From the NCBI GenBank assembly GCA_030753015.1, contig JASMDC010000020.1, positions 1 through 64,000 on the forward strand: 64,000 nt of DNA. The letters run 5' to 3'. Position numbers and translations under genes: made by a program. Shown here piece by piece: positions 8,382 through 17,056 of this stretch (positions within the stretch are counted from its first letter, which is position 1; every line of letters begins with the position of its first letter). The notes beneath the pieces are model-generated. The model was not told where the DNA came from. It saw nothing but the letters and a program-made list of their open reading frames with translations, and ran no database searches. The stretch is from Candidatus Undinarchaeales archaeon (GTDB lineage: Archaea; SpSt-1190; JASMDC01).

Positions 8382-11300
8382 CGGTGAAACACGTGGGAAG
8401 GACGTTGACCAGGCAGGGGCGCGGACGACTTGGACGTGGACTGGTCGAGGACGAGAGCGGGTTCATACACGCTGTCGAGGCGGTCCTGTCCATCTTCCTG
8501 CTGATGTTCTACTCCCAGTCGATCCTCCGCACCCCGGTGTTCATCCGAGTCATCCAGGAGGAGGAGGCGACACGTGAGCTGTCCGACCAGATCATGGGCA
8601 TCCTCTCGAGCCTCGACTCGAAGAACTTCCTCGGAGAGGCGGTGTTCGCAGCGGACTTCAACCTCCTGGACAAGACCCTTGAGAACATCCTGCCGGAGCA
8701 TGCTGGATTCTCCTACTCGATCAGCTATATGCAGCCATTCACGTTGGTGGAGCCGACCGAACGGTATGCCTGGACGAACTGGCCCGTCACGGTGTCCCTG
8801 GACCTCCCCAAGGCCACGGACACTGGCTCGATCAACCTGAGGAGCGGGAACGGCGACATAATCCTCCCCCTACAGGTGTCTTGGCCATGGTTCCGGTACC
8901 GCATCGACTTCGGACACAAGCTGACCTCGGCATGGCCCAACTTCACCCTACCCTTGCGGATGTGCGACCTGTACCACGATCCGCGCGATCTCTACAACAT
9001 CACGGAGGAGGACCGGGAGTACATAGTCAACTGCCTACCCGTGTCCGGTCCCGCCGACCTAGTCGAGCTGGAGCCTGCCGACGTCAATGGCGACAACCTC
9101 CTTGACTATCCCGATCCCGGTTCAGTACATCTCTACATGGACGACTGGTACGACGACAGGTGGGATTATCGTCTCCGCGTCTCTACCAAGGCCATCGGCC
9201 CGGCCAACGAGGCCAATGCGTCCATAGCCGTGGGGCTCGCTGACCTCATGGATGCCCAGGGCATTCCCTGTCGCCACGGCCTGGACATGAACAGCACACT
9301 CATCGCCGATCCCTATGGGACGCCCATGAACTACACAGCCGAGTCGCACTGCTGCGGCGACGGTGTATGCAGCTCAACGGAGAACTCGATATCCTGCCAT
9401 CTCGACTGCCCGGGGACGTGCGGTGACGGGCTGTGCGGTGTGGGGGAGAGCAACGCCAACTGCGATCAGGACTGCCTCGATACCTGCGGTAACAACGATT
9501 GTGAGGATGGAGAGGACTCACTCTCCTGTCCCTTCGACTGCCCTCGTCTCTACAAGTCATCATGCGATTGCACAATGTTCCTGAACTGGACCTTCCCGGG
9601 CCCGGTCTCTTACGGCGATAAGCGCACCTTCTTCCTGTACTTCAACACCTTCGATGTCGAGGAACCCGTGAACCGGTGCCGCCCCGACATGAATCCCGTA
9701 AAGGTAGTCTACCGCAACTGCAAGGCGGGCTACACCGATGTCCAAGGCGACTTCGTGTGCACAAACGGCCGCTGTTCCATCAGCGACTGCAGGGTGTACC
9801 CCCGGCTCAAGTGGTCCTACCCCGAGTTCGGTCCGCTTGAAGAAGGGCACTCCTGCCCCCGAAAGGACCTCATCCCCAGCGATCCCAACCTCGTGAGCAC
9901 CTACGGGCCAGTGGAGGTCATCAGCGACCGGGACTATGTGGAGATGCCCATGGAGGTGGTCGACTGGCGTGATGGTCGTGTGTACGAGGACGATGTCGTC
10001 TACTACGGTCTTACCCTCCAACGGCGCCGTGTGCGGGAGGTCAACCACTCAGGCATCCCCTCGTGGAACATGCAGGTTCGCGTGGTAGCGTACAAGGCCA
10101 ACCACACAGTGGAACTGGCCGGTGATGTGACCGGCATCGCCCCCGGGAGCTGCGTGGCCGAAGCAGGTGGCATCAACGATTGCGTCACGGTGGTCCGCGA
10201 GGTCGATGAAGAGGAACAGCTCGGGATGAACACCGAGTCAGTGGAACCCGATTACACCGACCTCCCCTCGCTCACCGAGCCCGTGAAGGCGGAATCCGGC
10301 TCCAAGCACTTCTACGTCTGCACGACGACCGTTGACCTCAACTTCCCCCGCATCTATCCTTCCACCAGGGATGATATGGACATATTCACCATCAACATCA
10401 CCGTCCCCAAGAAGGTGTTCGATGAGCGGACAGGGGTCATCAGGCGTAACTTCCCCAAGAACATCCGGTTACAGTTCTCCATCATGGAGACCCACGACAC
10501 TTCAGCGGTGTTCCCCCGTTGCATGACCAAGTACGAGGACAAGACAGACCTCGAGCTCGCTGCCGACCGCATGGTCGTGCTCCCGACGGGCGAGTCGCTG
10601 GAACTGGCACGCAGCTGGTCCCCCATGAGCAGGCCCTTCATCGCGCCCTATCCCTCGTCCTACGCACGTATCAACTTCCATCTCCCGTTCATCGAGGCAC
10701 CGGGCCCCGCGAACCAGTACCCTGGTGAGGTCCACCGCGATCTTTTCCTGTACTATTCCATGGGGACCGACAAGGACCCACCCGAACCCCCGTCAGCGCC
10801 CACATGCCTTGAGGAAAAGCTCTATTGTGTACGCGGGGACGTGTTCTTCGTCCGGGAGGCTGTGAACAAAGCGCCACGGGCCGACATCTCCTGGATGGAG
10901 AGCTTCCAACCCGCGGAGCACAAACGATTCTATGCCTTCTATCGCGTGGGTACAAACGAGGCACCGGTCACCGGCGAATCCGACCTTGCGCTGGGCAAGA
11001 AGCAAGTGTGCACGGACTGCTTCGCCGATACATGCCCCGATCGCACGTGCACCAACCGTCGCGACGACAACAACAACGGTATCCTCGACGAGACCGAGGT
11101 GCGCTCGGTGTCCAACGTCTCGAGCGATGCCGGATTCTGGTCCTTCACCTACAGCCCGGGCGTGAGCTGCGGAGTCCAGGCCTCCACGGGGCTCGGTGCA
11201 GTGTGCATGCTCAACTCATTCATCTCGAAACGTGCGCTAACGGGGACGGACCTGATGGAAGGGGGTCGGCCGTCTTTCACGATGGAGGTCCCCGGACTTG

Positions 11301-12043
11301 TGGAGGCGGCCATCCCTGCCACCCATAAATCGGCCACTGTCATGGTCGAGGGTCCCGTCCGGAACGTCGTACAGACGATCGCACAGCACGAACTGGGGAC
11401 TGTCATTAACCTATACACGTTCTATCCCTCCTCGACCCTATGGCGGATGAGCAAGACCATCATACCTTCCAATCTCATCAAGGCACCTACGGGAAAAAAC
11501 GTGGGGAACATCACCTTTGCATTCACCGGGGACTGGACCAACGTCACTTACTTCCCGGACAGCATGGACAAGGTCTTCGAGCGGAGGATCGAAGGGGGCC
11601 AGATCGTCGAGTTCGATGTCAGCGAGGACTGGATCACATATTGGAACGCGACCTGCGGGAAGTGGGGCTCCTGCGGGTTCACCGTGGCGCTTTCGGACAA
11701 GGACATGGTCTCTCGGGCCTCAGTGATGCCGGACGCATCGCTCAAACCCAGCATCACCCTTGACATAAAGCGTGAACAGCTCACCCCCTTCAACGCTACG
11801 ACCATCCGCACACTCATGGACTTCAGGGTCGATCCTGCTGAGACGGGCTCCCGGCTCGCTTCCCTCCAGAACAATCCCTTCCGGGTAGAATACGATCGAT
11901 TGATACCGCTCCATGGGGGCGAGGCGGTCCCAGAGAAGACCGTTCCTCCCCACATCTCAACGGGGACAGCAGCCTACGTGGTCACGACCAACGGCCGTAA
12001 AGTCGGGTACTCTTGGCTGCGGTTCCATCTCTGGTATGCCTGA
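8366..12043 (+). CDS. Giant pseudopilin-like surface protein B with CGDGxC repeats
   Basis: A 1225-aa paralogue of the preceding gene, overlapping it by 16 bp if ATG 8366 is used (GTG 8378 is possible). The N-terminus has a basic stretch, then DESG and FIHAVEAVLSIFLLMFY, repeating the G-F-(I/V)-H-x-V-E-A signature. Shared landmarks are VNGDNLLDYPD, APYPSSYARI, LFLYYSMGT, a Cys-rich DNNNNGILDETE loop and the terminal VTTNGRKVGYSW. It differs by an inserted block of three CGDGxC-type repeats (around residues 330-392). Likely a duplicated surface subunit; the two may be partners in one structure. Confidence 0.75.
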   Translation: MVVHVTVKHVGRTLTRQGRGRLGRGLVEDESGFIHAVEAVLSIFLLMFYSQSILRTPVFIRVIQEEEATRELSDQIMGILSSLDSKNFLGEAVFAADFNLLDKTLENILPEHAGFSYSISYMQPFTLVEPTERYAWTNWPVTVSLDLPKATDTGSINLRSGNGDIILPLQVSWPWFRYRIDFGHKLTSAWPNFTLPLRMCDLYHDPRDLYNITEEDREYIVNCLPVSGPADLVELEPADVNGDNLLDYPDPGSVHLYMDDWYDDRWDYRLRVSTKAIGPANEANASIAVGLADLMDAQGIPCRHGLDMNSTLIADPYGTPMNYTAESHCCGDGVCSSTENSISCHLDCPGTCGDGLCGVGESNANCDQDCLDTCGNNDCEDGEDSLSCPFDCPRLYKSSCDCTMFLNWTFPGPVSYGDKRTFFLYFNTFDVEEPVNRCRPDMNPVKVVYRNCKAGYTDVQGDFVCTNGRCSISDCRVYPRLKWSYPEFGPLEEGHSCPRKDLIPSDPNLVSTYGPVEVISDRDYVEMPMEVVDWRDGRVYEDDVVYYGLTLQRRRVREVNHSGIPSWNMQVRVVAYKANHTVELAGDVTGIAPGSCVAEAGGINDCVTVVREVDEEEQLGMNTESVEPDYTDLPSLTEPVKAESGSKHFYVCTTTVDLNFPRIYPSTRDDMDIFTINITVPKKVFDERTGVIRRNFPKNIRLQFSIMETHDTSAVFPRCMTKYEDKTDLELAADRMVVLPTGESLELARSWSPMSRPFIAPYPSSYARINFHLPFIEAPGPANQYPGEVHRDLFLYYSMGTDKDPPEPPSAPTCLEEKLYCVRGDVFFVREAVNKAPRADISWMESFQPAEHKRFYAFYRVGTNEAPVTGESDLALGKKQVCTDCFADTCPDRTCTNRRDDNNNGILDETEVRSVSNVSSDAGFWSFTYSPGVSCGVQASTGLGAVCMLNSFISKRALTGTDLMEGGRPSFTMEVPGLVEAAIPATHKSATVMVEGPVRNVVQTIAQHELGTVINLYTFYPSSTLWRMSKTIIPSNLIKAPTGKNVGNITFAFTGDWTNVTYFPDSMDKVFERRIEGGQIVEFDVSEDWITYWNATCGKWGSCGFTVALSDKDMVSRASVMPDASLKPSITLDIKREQLTPFNATTIRTLMDFRVDPAETGSRLASLQNNPFRVEYDRLIPLHGGEAVPEKTVPPHISTGTAAYVVTTNGRKVGYSWLRFHLWYA
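9353..9540 (+). repeat. Three tandem CGDGxC Cys-rich repeats
   Basis: Within surface protein B the coding sequence holds three ~20-residue units of the form C-G-(D/N)-(G/N)-x-C, an Asn/Ser/Glu stretch, then C-x-x-D-C. The block is absent from paralogue A at the corresponding place. Such units occur in many secreted proteins and are probably disulphide-stabilised, Ca-binding modules. Confidence 0.7.
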
Positions 12044-12065
12044 GAACAGCTATTTTCCGACCTTG

Positions 12066-13598
12066 TCAAGGAGGGATAGACTTCTGTGCGTTCACCGCAC
12101 AGCGGTCGCCATGCAGGTGCTCGCACCGGTAGCAGCTGCGTCGCTCCTTCCAGTAAAGGCAATAACCCTCCCGACGCTGGCGTTCCGCCTGGCGCAGGAG
12201 CAGCAGTGTACCCATGGTATGGTCCGACACGTCCACGTTGGCGTCCATGAGCACAGCGACCAGCCGTTCAGCGGCGTCGATGCGTGTTTGGGCACGCTCC
12301 TCCCACGGCGGGCCGTCTACCTCATCGAAGGCCACATCGGCATCGGCCCACACAGTATTCCGGTGGATGCGGGCGATCCCATATCGCTCAGGGTGCTGCG
12401 ACATCTCAGATACGCGAGGGATAGTGAGGAGATTGACGACCGCCGTATCGATAGCAGGGGCCAGCCTCCGGACGAGCGCATCGGTGGCAGCAAGGTCTTC
12501 TTCTCTCTCGTCAGGGAACCCCACCATGAGGTTCACCTCACACGCGATGCCTGCATCATGGGCATCCCTGATGATCCGTTCTGCTTCGTCGACGGCTATG
12601 CCCTTGTGGAACCATTCCAGCAGACGTTGGGAGCCCGATTCCAGGCCGAGGTTGAGCTTGATACAGCCTGCCGTACGCATACGTGAGAGGAGCTGACGGT
12701 CGAGGCCCGTCGGCCTCGCATATCCTGACCATCGAACCGATAAGGGCGACAATACATCGCACAGTCCCTCCATGTGACCGGGGGAAATGTTGAGGGTGTT
12801 GTCCGTGAACACGAACTCATCGGCATCGAACCGGTCCACGAGAACGGCCAGGTCTGCGGCCACCCGCTCAGGGGAGCGTACATCCAGAGCATGGCCTAGA
12901 TGATGGGCGCAGTAAGCGCACGAGGCGGGGCACCCGCGAGAGATACGATAGGGTAGCCGCGCCAACTTGTCCCGGTAGCGATCCTCGGGAAGCCCCGTGA
13001 AGTCCGGCGGAGGAAGCTTATCCAAGGGCACCTCATGGGGCGGCGCTGCGCGCACGTCATCCCCCACACGCTCGACCAGCCCAGGCACGTCTCCGGCACC
13101 GGTCGCCAATGCATGGAATGCCTCCTCGGTACCGGCGAGCACGACACCTCGCAGGAATGGGAAGGAGGAGGTGCACGTCTCTGCGAACAGAGCCGCTGCT
13201 GCACCTGCCAGCACCACTTCCGTCCCTTTTTCCGCCAAGGTCCGGGCGAGGGCGAGCGCGGGCATGAGCTGCTCTATCCCAGGAGCGAAAACACCGACAA
13301 GGTCAGCTGAGGAGAGGTCCAGTGGGGACAGTCCGACCATCCGGTCGGCGGTTATGTCCATGTACCTGATACGCACCTTCCCTTGAAGATGGGCTACCGT
13401 ACGGTCCGGATCGTCGAACACACCGGTCTTAACTCTTTTCGACTGTCGCTGCTCGGAGGCCGCGCGCACGGCGAGGTCGTCCAGCTCCACGTCCACGCTC
13501 TTGGCCCGGAGGTATCCGGCCACGGACGCGGGTTCCAGCGGTGGCTCGTACCGGGGCCGGGATGCCGTGGTGGGTGCATTGACCAGAGCGAGGACCAC
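12066..13598 (-). CDS. B12-binding-type radical SAM protein with C-terminal CxxCx7C
   Basis: A 510-aa protein from GTG 13598, which lies 26 bp from a TATA box; the longer in-frame ATG at 13658 would be upstream of that box. Residues 1-150 resemble a cobalamin-binding domain of the BchE/MiaB-like class, followed by the radical SAM cluster motif RGCPASCAYC and a TIM-barrel region (LNLGLESGSQ, MVGFPDEREEDL). The tail contains CYRCEHLHGDRC, a CxxCx7C motif that could bind a further Fe-S cluster or zinc. The same spacing ends the divergent DUF362 protein. The substrate is unknown; methyl transfer or ring chemistry is possible. Confidence 0.8.
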   Translation of the reverse strand: MVLALVNAPTTASRPRYEPPLEPASVAGYLRAKSVDVELDDLAVRAASEQRQSKRVKTGVFDDPDRTVAHLQGKVRIRYMDITADRMVGLSPLDLSSADLVGVFAPGIEQLMPALALARTLAEKGTEVVLAGAAAALFAETCTSSFPFLRGVVLAGTEEAFHALATGAGDVPGLVERVGDDVRAAPPHEVPLDKLPPPDFTGLPEDRYRDKLARLPYRISRGCPASCAYCAHHLGHALDVRSPERVAADLAVLVDRFDADEFVFTDNTLNISPGHMEGLCDVLSPLSVRWSGYARPTGLDRQLLSRMRTAGCIKLNLGLESGSQRLLEWFHKGIAVDEAERIIRDAHDAGIACEVNLMVGFPDEREEDLAATDALVRRLAPAIDTAVVNLLTIPRVSEMSQHPERYGIARIHRNTVWADADVAFDEVDGPPWEERAQTRIDAAERLVAVLMDANVDVSDHTMGTLLLLRQAERQRREGYCLYWKERRSCYRCEHLHGDRCAVNAQKSIPP

Positions 13599-13620
13599 GG
13601 GACCGACGCTCCTGACAAAG

Positions 13621-13630
13621 CTTATAACAT
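13621..13630. promoter_or_regulatory. Shared bidirectional TATA box, radical SAM / DUF362
   Basis: The sequence cttataacat reads as a TATA box on either strand (gttataag on the minus). Its centre is about 26 bp from GTG 13598 on the minus strand, and 24 bp from GTG 13648 or 33 bp from ATG 13657 on the plus strand, so both genes may be expressed from one element. Confidence 0.5.
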
Positions 13631-13656
13631 TTCCCGACCCCTCGCCGGTGAAGGCC

Positions 13657-15186
13657 ATGGTGACGGTGGGTGTGAGCCCCTGCGACGGGTACGGTCGGGA
13701 AGAGGTCGACAATGCCGTATCGACCGCCCTCGCCAAAGCCGGGGACCTTGCTTCGCTCATTCCTGCGGGAGGGACCGTGCTGGTCAAGCCCAATCTAATC
13801 GAGCCATACCCACCCTGGCGTGCTGCGACGACCCATCCGTCGGTCGTGGAAGCGATTGTCCGTCTGGCAGCGGACACCGGGTGCAGGGTGCTCGTGGGAG
13901 ACTGTGCAGGAGGTAGCGATCCGAAGATGACCGAGCGCGCTCTGGAGATCTCGGGAGTGGCCGAGGCGGCCCGGCGTGCGGGGGGTGAGGTCGTGAACCT
14001 CCAACGAGGTCCGCGTCGAAGGATTAACCTCCCTGAAGCCCATCCCGCGGCCGTGGACGTCGCCGTACCTGTGCTCGACGCCGACCTGATTATTAACCTT
14101 CCCAAGCTCAAGACCCATTCCCTCACTCTCCTCACGGGCGCCGTGAAGAACCTCTACGGCTGCCTCCCCGGACAGGGAAAGTCCGAGGGCCACCGTGCCA
14201 ATCCTCGCAGGGAGGACTTCTCCCAGATGCTCGCCGCGCTCTATGGCGAACTGCGGCCCAGGCTCTCGGTCATGGACGCCGTGGTGGCCATGGAGGGGGA
14301 AGGACCATGTGCGGGCCTGCCTCGGCATGTCGGCCTCGTGCTCGCTGCCACCGATGCGGTCGCACTCGACGCGGTCTCTGCCCACCTCATAGGATATGCT
14401 CCGGGGGCCATCCCTTCCACCCGGATCGCCGCGGCAAGGGGACTGGGCGAGAGCACCCTCGACCGGATCGAGATCGTAGGGCCCGAGCTGGAGCGCTTCA
14501 GGGTACCCGATTTCCGCAAGCCTGTAGCCATGCACGCGGACGGACAGAACGTAATCCCAGAGCTCGAACCGGAGCGATGCACCAGCTGTGGTACGTGTGC
14601 TGCTAACTGCCCCGTCCAGGCCATAACCATGGACCCTCTGCCCGTGTACGACAGGGAGCGATGCATCCACTGCCTCTGCTGCCAGGAGCTGTGCCCCCAA
14701 GGAGCCGTTGCGGCCCGTCCCACCAAGGGCCGTCCACCTCCGAGCCTTGACACTGAGGGGCCCGCGTGGGAGGAGGAGGGAAGACGCGTTCAGCTGTTCC
14801 CCGTGGTCGACCTGGAGGTGCCTCACGGGAGACCGGTGCTCCTTTCCCCCATGATAGGGGCGCTAAAGATGGCCGGGCTCTGCGATGCTATACTGGCTGC
14901 GGATCCGCCTCTTGTGGTCATCGCCCATAGAGTGGATCCAGACATCGCCAATCCGGGTGACGCACGCCCTCTGCTCGACTGCATTCTGGCCATGCGTGAG
15001 CGCGGTATCAACCTCGTGGTAGCCCGGCCGCTCCCTCCCTGCCTGCTTGCCAGGGAGGATGTAGAACTAGCCCGCACATTGGGCGTGCCCTCGGCAGTCG
15101 GTCGCCCTCGTAACGTAGACGCCCTGCCACCCCGATGTCAGAGATGTGTTTACCTGGTGCGGGGACGATGTCAGGGTGCGTGGTGA
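13657..15186 (+). CDS. DUF362 family iron-sulfur protein with extra C-terminal domain
   Basis: A 509-aa protein; ATG 13657 was chosen, with in-frame GTG 13648 as an alternative nearer the promoter spacing. Residues 1-290 form the DUF362 domain (VLVKPNL, DADLIINLPKLKTH, AVKNLYG). Next comes a ferredoxin-like pair of 4Fe-4S motifs (CTSCGTCAANCP and CIHCLCCQELCP, around residues 307-350), then a ~130-residue domain not usual for the family that ends with CQRCVYLVRGRC. DUF362 proteins are electron-carrying or redox enzymes of largely unknown reaction. The divergent, co-regulated radical SAM neighbour with the same CxxCx7C tail suggests a joint pathway. Confidence 0.75.
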   Translation: MVTVGVSPCDGYGREEVDNAVSTALAKAGDLASLIPAGGTVLVKPNLIEPYPPWRAATTHPSVVEAIVRLAADTGCRVLVGDCAGGSDPKMTERALEISGVAEAARRAGGEVVNLQRGPRRRINLPEAHPAAVDVAVPVLDADLIINLPKLKTHSLTLLTGAVKNLYGCLPGQGKSEGHRANPRREDFSQMLAALYGELRPRLSVMDAVVAMEGEGPCAGLPRHVGLVLAATDAVALDAVSAHLIGYAPGAIPSTRIAAARGLGESTLDRIEIVGPELERFRVPDFRKPVAMHADGQNVIPELEPERCTSCGTCAANCPVQAITMDPLPVYDRERCIHCLCCQELCPQGAVAARPTKGRPPPSLDTEGPAWEEEGRRVQLFPVVDLEVPHGRPVLLSPMIGALKMAGLCDAILAADPPLVVIAHRVDPDIANPGDARPLLDCILAMRERGINLVVARPLPPCLLAREDVELARTLGVPSAVGRPRNVDALPPRCQRCVYLVRGRCQGAW

Positions 15187-15191
15187 CGCAG

Positions 15192-15210
15192 AAAGCCCTG
15201 AGCGGGCTTT
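15192..15210 (+). terminator. Hairpin terminator after DUF362 gene
   Basis: A perfect 7-bp stem (aaagccc / gggcttt) with a tgagc loop begins six bases after the DUF362 stop codon and lies between convergent genes. The stem ends in TTT. Confidence 0.5.
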
Positions 15211-15222
15211 ATACTGACCGCC

Positions 15223-15474
15223 TCACTCGTCGGTTTTTATCTCCTTTGACTTGTCCACGATCTTCTTAAGGGCGGTGACGATGTCCTCCGCCTTCTCGAT
15301 AGGGACCGTGACATTCGATTTGTACCGGGCGGATCCGTCATCCCGCTTCCACCCCTTCGAGATTCCCACGAACAGTTTGTCACCGTCGGGGGGGCAGGAG
15401 AGCTTGACCTCAACGAAATTTGCCCCGGTTAGTTCCACGGTCTCTTTTGCGAACTCACGCCATGGCTCGGCCAT
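15223..15474 (-). CDS. Small basic protein, possibly PC4/PurA-like ssDNA-binding
   Basis: An 83-aa protein from ATG 15474, which lies 25 bp from a minus-strand TATA-like gttaaagct. The predicted layout is a short helix, three to four beta strands (FVEVKLSC, KLFVGISKGWKR, YKSNVTVP) and a C-terminal helix (DIVTALKKIVDK). This strand-then-helix order and the basic aromatic patch resemble PC4/PUR-alpha single-strand nucleic-acid-binding folds. No diagnostic motif proves this, so the assignment is tentative. It is a single gene convergent with the DUF362 gene. Confidence 0.6.
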   Translation of the reverse strand: MAEPWREFAKETVELTGANFVEVKLSCPPDGDKLFVGISKGWKRDDGSARYKSNVTVPIEKAEDIVTALKKIVDKSKEIKTDE

Positions 15475-15579
15475 GGCGGGGATGGAGGGGAGTAGCTTTA
15501 ACTACCTTTTGGACAGCGAAGTACCGTAACGATAGGATCCTCTAGTGAATATTACCTTTCTGCAGGGTACGTTAATCGC

Positions 15580-15963
15580 CTACTTTCCGCGTAGGAGCTT
15601 ACGACCCATTATGTCCCAGTACGCGACCTCGCCACCTTCGGTAATGGTCCCGTCAAAGTCGTCCGGGACAGGGATCTCGAAGGTCTCGTAGGACTGGTTG
15701 TCCATAAGCTGCACGCGACCCTCGTGAACAGAGAGCACCTGGCCAATACGCTTGTCAACAATGGGAACAGAGACCTTGTTGTGGCTTGGCTGGACTATTG
15801 CGCGCTTTTGGCCATCAAAGATGCCAACGGCCTCCATACGTACCTTGGCATGGCCGTGCTTGCCGGGCGCGGATGATTGCGTGCTGACGACACGGCAGGG
15901 TTCTCCATCCAGGAGGATGAACTTACCCTTCTTGAGCGTGTTGATAGCGGCCTTCTCGATCAT
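15580..15963 (-). CDS. eif5a: Translation initiation factor 5A (aIF5A)
   Basis: A 127-aa protein with the full SH3-like plus OB-fold layout. The loop SAPGKHGHAK carries the Lys that archaea modify to hypusine or deoxyhypusine, and the C-terminal OB domain ends GRKLLRGK. The protein promotes translation through proline-rich and other stalling sequences. The ATG lies 28 bp from a shared TATA box, so the transcript is probably leaderless. Confidence 0.95.
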   Translation of the reverse strand: MIEKAAINTLKKGKFILLDGEPCRVVSTQSSAPGKHGHAKVRMEAVGIFDGQKRAIVQPSHNKVSVPIVDKRIGQVLSVHEGRVQLMDNQSYETFEIPVPDDFDGTITEGGEVAYWDIMGRKLLRGK

Positions 15964-15984
15964 GAAATTGACCGCGCATCGAAT

Positions 15985-15996
15985 CTTTTAAATATG
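15985..15996. promoter_or_regulatory. Shared bidirectional TATA box, aIF5A / nob1
   Basis: The near-palindrome cttttaaatatg is centred 28 bp from the aIF5A ATG on the minus strand and 29 bp from the nob1 ATG on the plus strand. With a 56-bp intergenic region there is no room for a second promoter with normal spacing. Confidence 0.6.
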
Positions 15997-16019
15997 TTCC
16001 GAGAACGCGGGACTCCGGT

Positions 16020-16481
16020 ATGCGCTTCGTACTGGACGCATCCGCAGTGCTCGAAGGTGATCCCAATCCAGACGATGAGCTCTTCACGGTACCAGGGGTC
16101 ATGTTGGAACTGCGCAGCCAGGACGCGCAGACCGCGCTCGAGCGTCTGAGCGTAACCGTGCGCAAACCGGGCAACGATGCTCTGCGCCGCGCCCGTGCAG
16201 CAGCGGAGCGTACGGGGGATTCCCACCGGCTCTCCGAGACAGACACCGCCCTCATCGCCCTCGCACTGGAGGAGGGTGTTCCGCTGTTCACGAACGACTT
16301 CTCGATCCAGAACACATGTCGGGAGCTGGGAGTACCCTACGTCTCCCCCCGGGACGAGATCACACGGTCCTTCCGATGGGAACTTATGTGTCGTGACTGT
16401 GGCAAACGTCTGGAGCGGGCAGGCGAGTGCCCCGTGTGCGGCGGAGAGTCACGGATACGGCGCACGAAGCAACGTCGCTAA
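16020..16481 (+). CDS. nob1: Nob1 rRNA endonuclease (PIN plus zinc ribbon)
   Basis: A 153-aa protein. A PIN domain occupies residues 1-115 (FVLDASAVLEG, LSETDTALIALA, LFTNDFSIQN supply the acidic site). A C-terminal zinc ribbon follows (CRDCGKRL, CPVCGG) and ends in a basic tail. This is the standard archaeal Nob1 layout, which cleaves pre-16S rRNA at its 3' end during small-subunit maturation. Pairing with aIF5A on a common promoter links two translation functions. It ends in a 4-bp convergent overlap with the membrane protein gene. Confidence 0.9.
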   Translation: MRFVLDASAVLEGDPNPDDELFTVPGVMLELRSQDAQTALERLSVTVRKPGNDALRRARAAAERTGDSHRLSETDTALIALALEEGVPLFTNDFSIQNTCRELGVPYVSPRDEITRSFRWELMCRDCGKRLERAGECPVCGGESRIRRTKQRR

Positions 16482-17017
16482 AGGTCCAGCATGGCTTCAT
16501 AAAGCCCCGGGCAGAGCGTGCGCAGGAGCTGGAAGAAAGCCAGGATGAGGTAGACCGAGGATGCTAGTCCTGCGATGATTGCCGCCTGCTTGCGTGGGAT
16601 GGTCCTCTCGTAGAGATCGGTCATAGACGCTATGAACGAGAAGCACACCACGAAAAAGAACACCAATCGTCTGAACAGCCTAAAGACACCCGTGATCGAT
16701 TCTCGGCCAAGGTAGAACACCGGATAGAACAAGAAGAGGGCTAGGAGCGCCATGATGAAGCCTAGATAAACCGCCTGATAGTCGCGTTTGAGGGACTGTT
16801 CCTTTTGGAGCGTGGAGAGCACCACTATCAGGGGCAAACCAAGCGCCGACGTAAGGTAGAACACGGCGGGGAGGCCGAGCACGCCCTCTGCCAGCTCGTC
16901 CATACCGACCGCCGCAGGTGAGCGGTAAAGCGCACTGAGAAGCGCGGCGTTCACGGCGCCCATGAGGAACACCATGACCATGAGCGCACCAAGGTCCAGC
17001 TCTCGCTTGGCGAGCAT
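16478..17017 (-). CDS. Multi-span membrane protein, unknown
   Basis: About 179 aa from ATG 17017, 28 bp from a minus-strand ggttaataag TATA box; the in-frame GTG 17023 is too near that box. Five hydrophobic segments are visible (ALMVMVFLMGAVNAALL, VFYLTSALGLPLIVVL, YLGFIMALLALFLFYPVF, VFFFVVCFSFIASM, IIAGLASSVYLILAFF), with a cytoplasmic-looking loop rich in Lys/Arg between the second and third. No family is recognised and its neighbours do not suggest a role. Confidence 0.65.
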   Translation of the reverse strand: MLAKRELDLGALMVMVFLMGAVNAALLSALYRSPAAVGMDELAEGVLGLPAVFYLTSALGLPLIVVLSTLQKEQSLKRDYQAVYLGFIMALLALFLFYPVFYLGRESITGVFRLFRRLVFFFVVCFSFIASMTDLYERTIPRKQAAIIAGLASSVYLILAFFQLLRTLCPGLYEAMLDL

Positions 17018-17056
17018 GCTCACCTACCGTGCGACGAACACTTATTAACCTGATCG

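Noticed and set aside
13795..14826. 343-residue minus-strand frame inside the DUF362 gene
   Set aside because: Shadow frame; the plus strand carries the two ferredoxin motifs.
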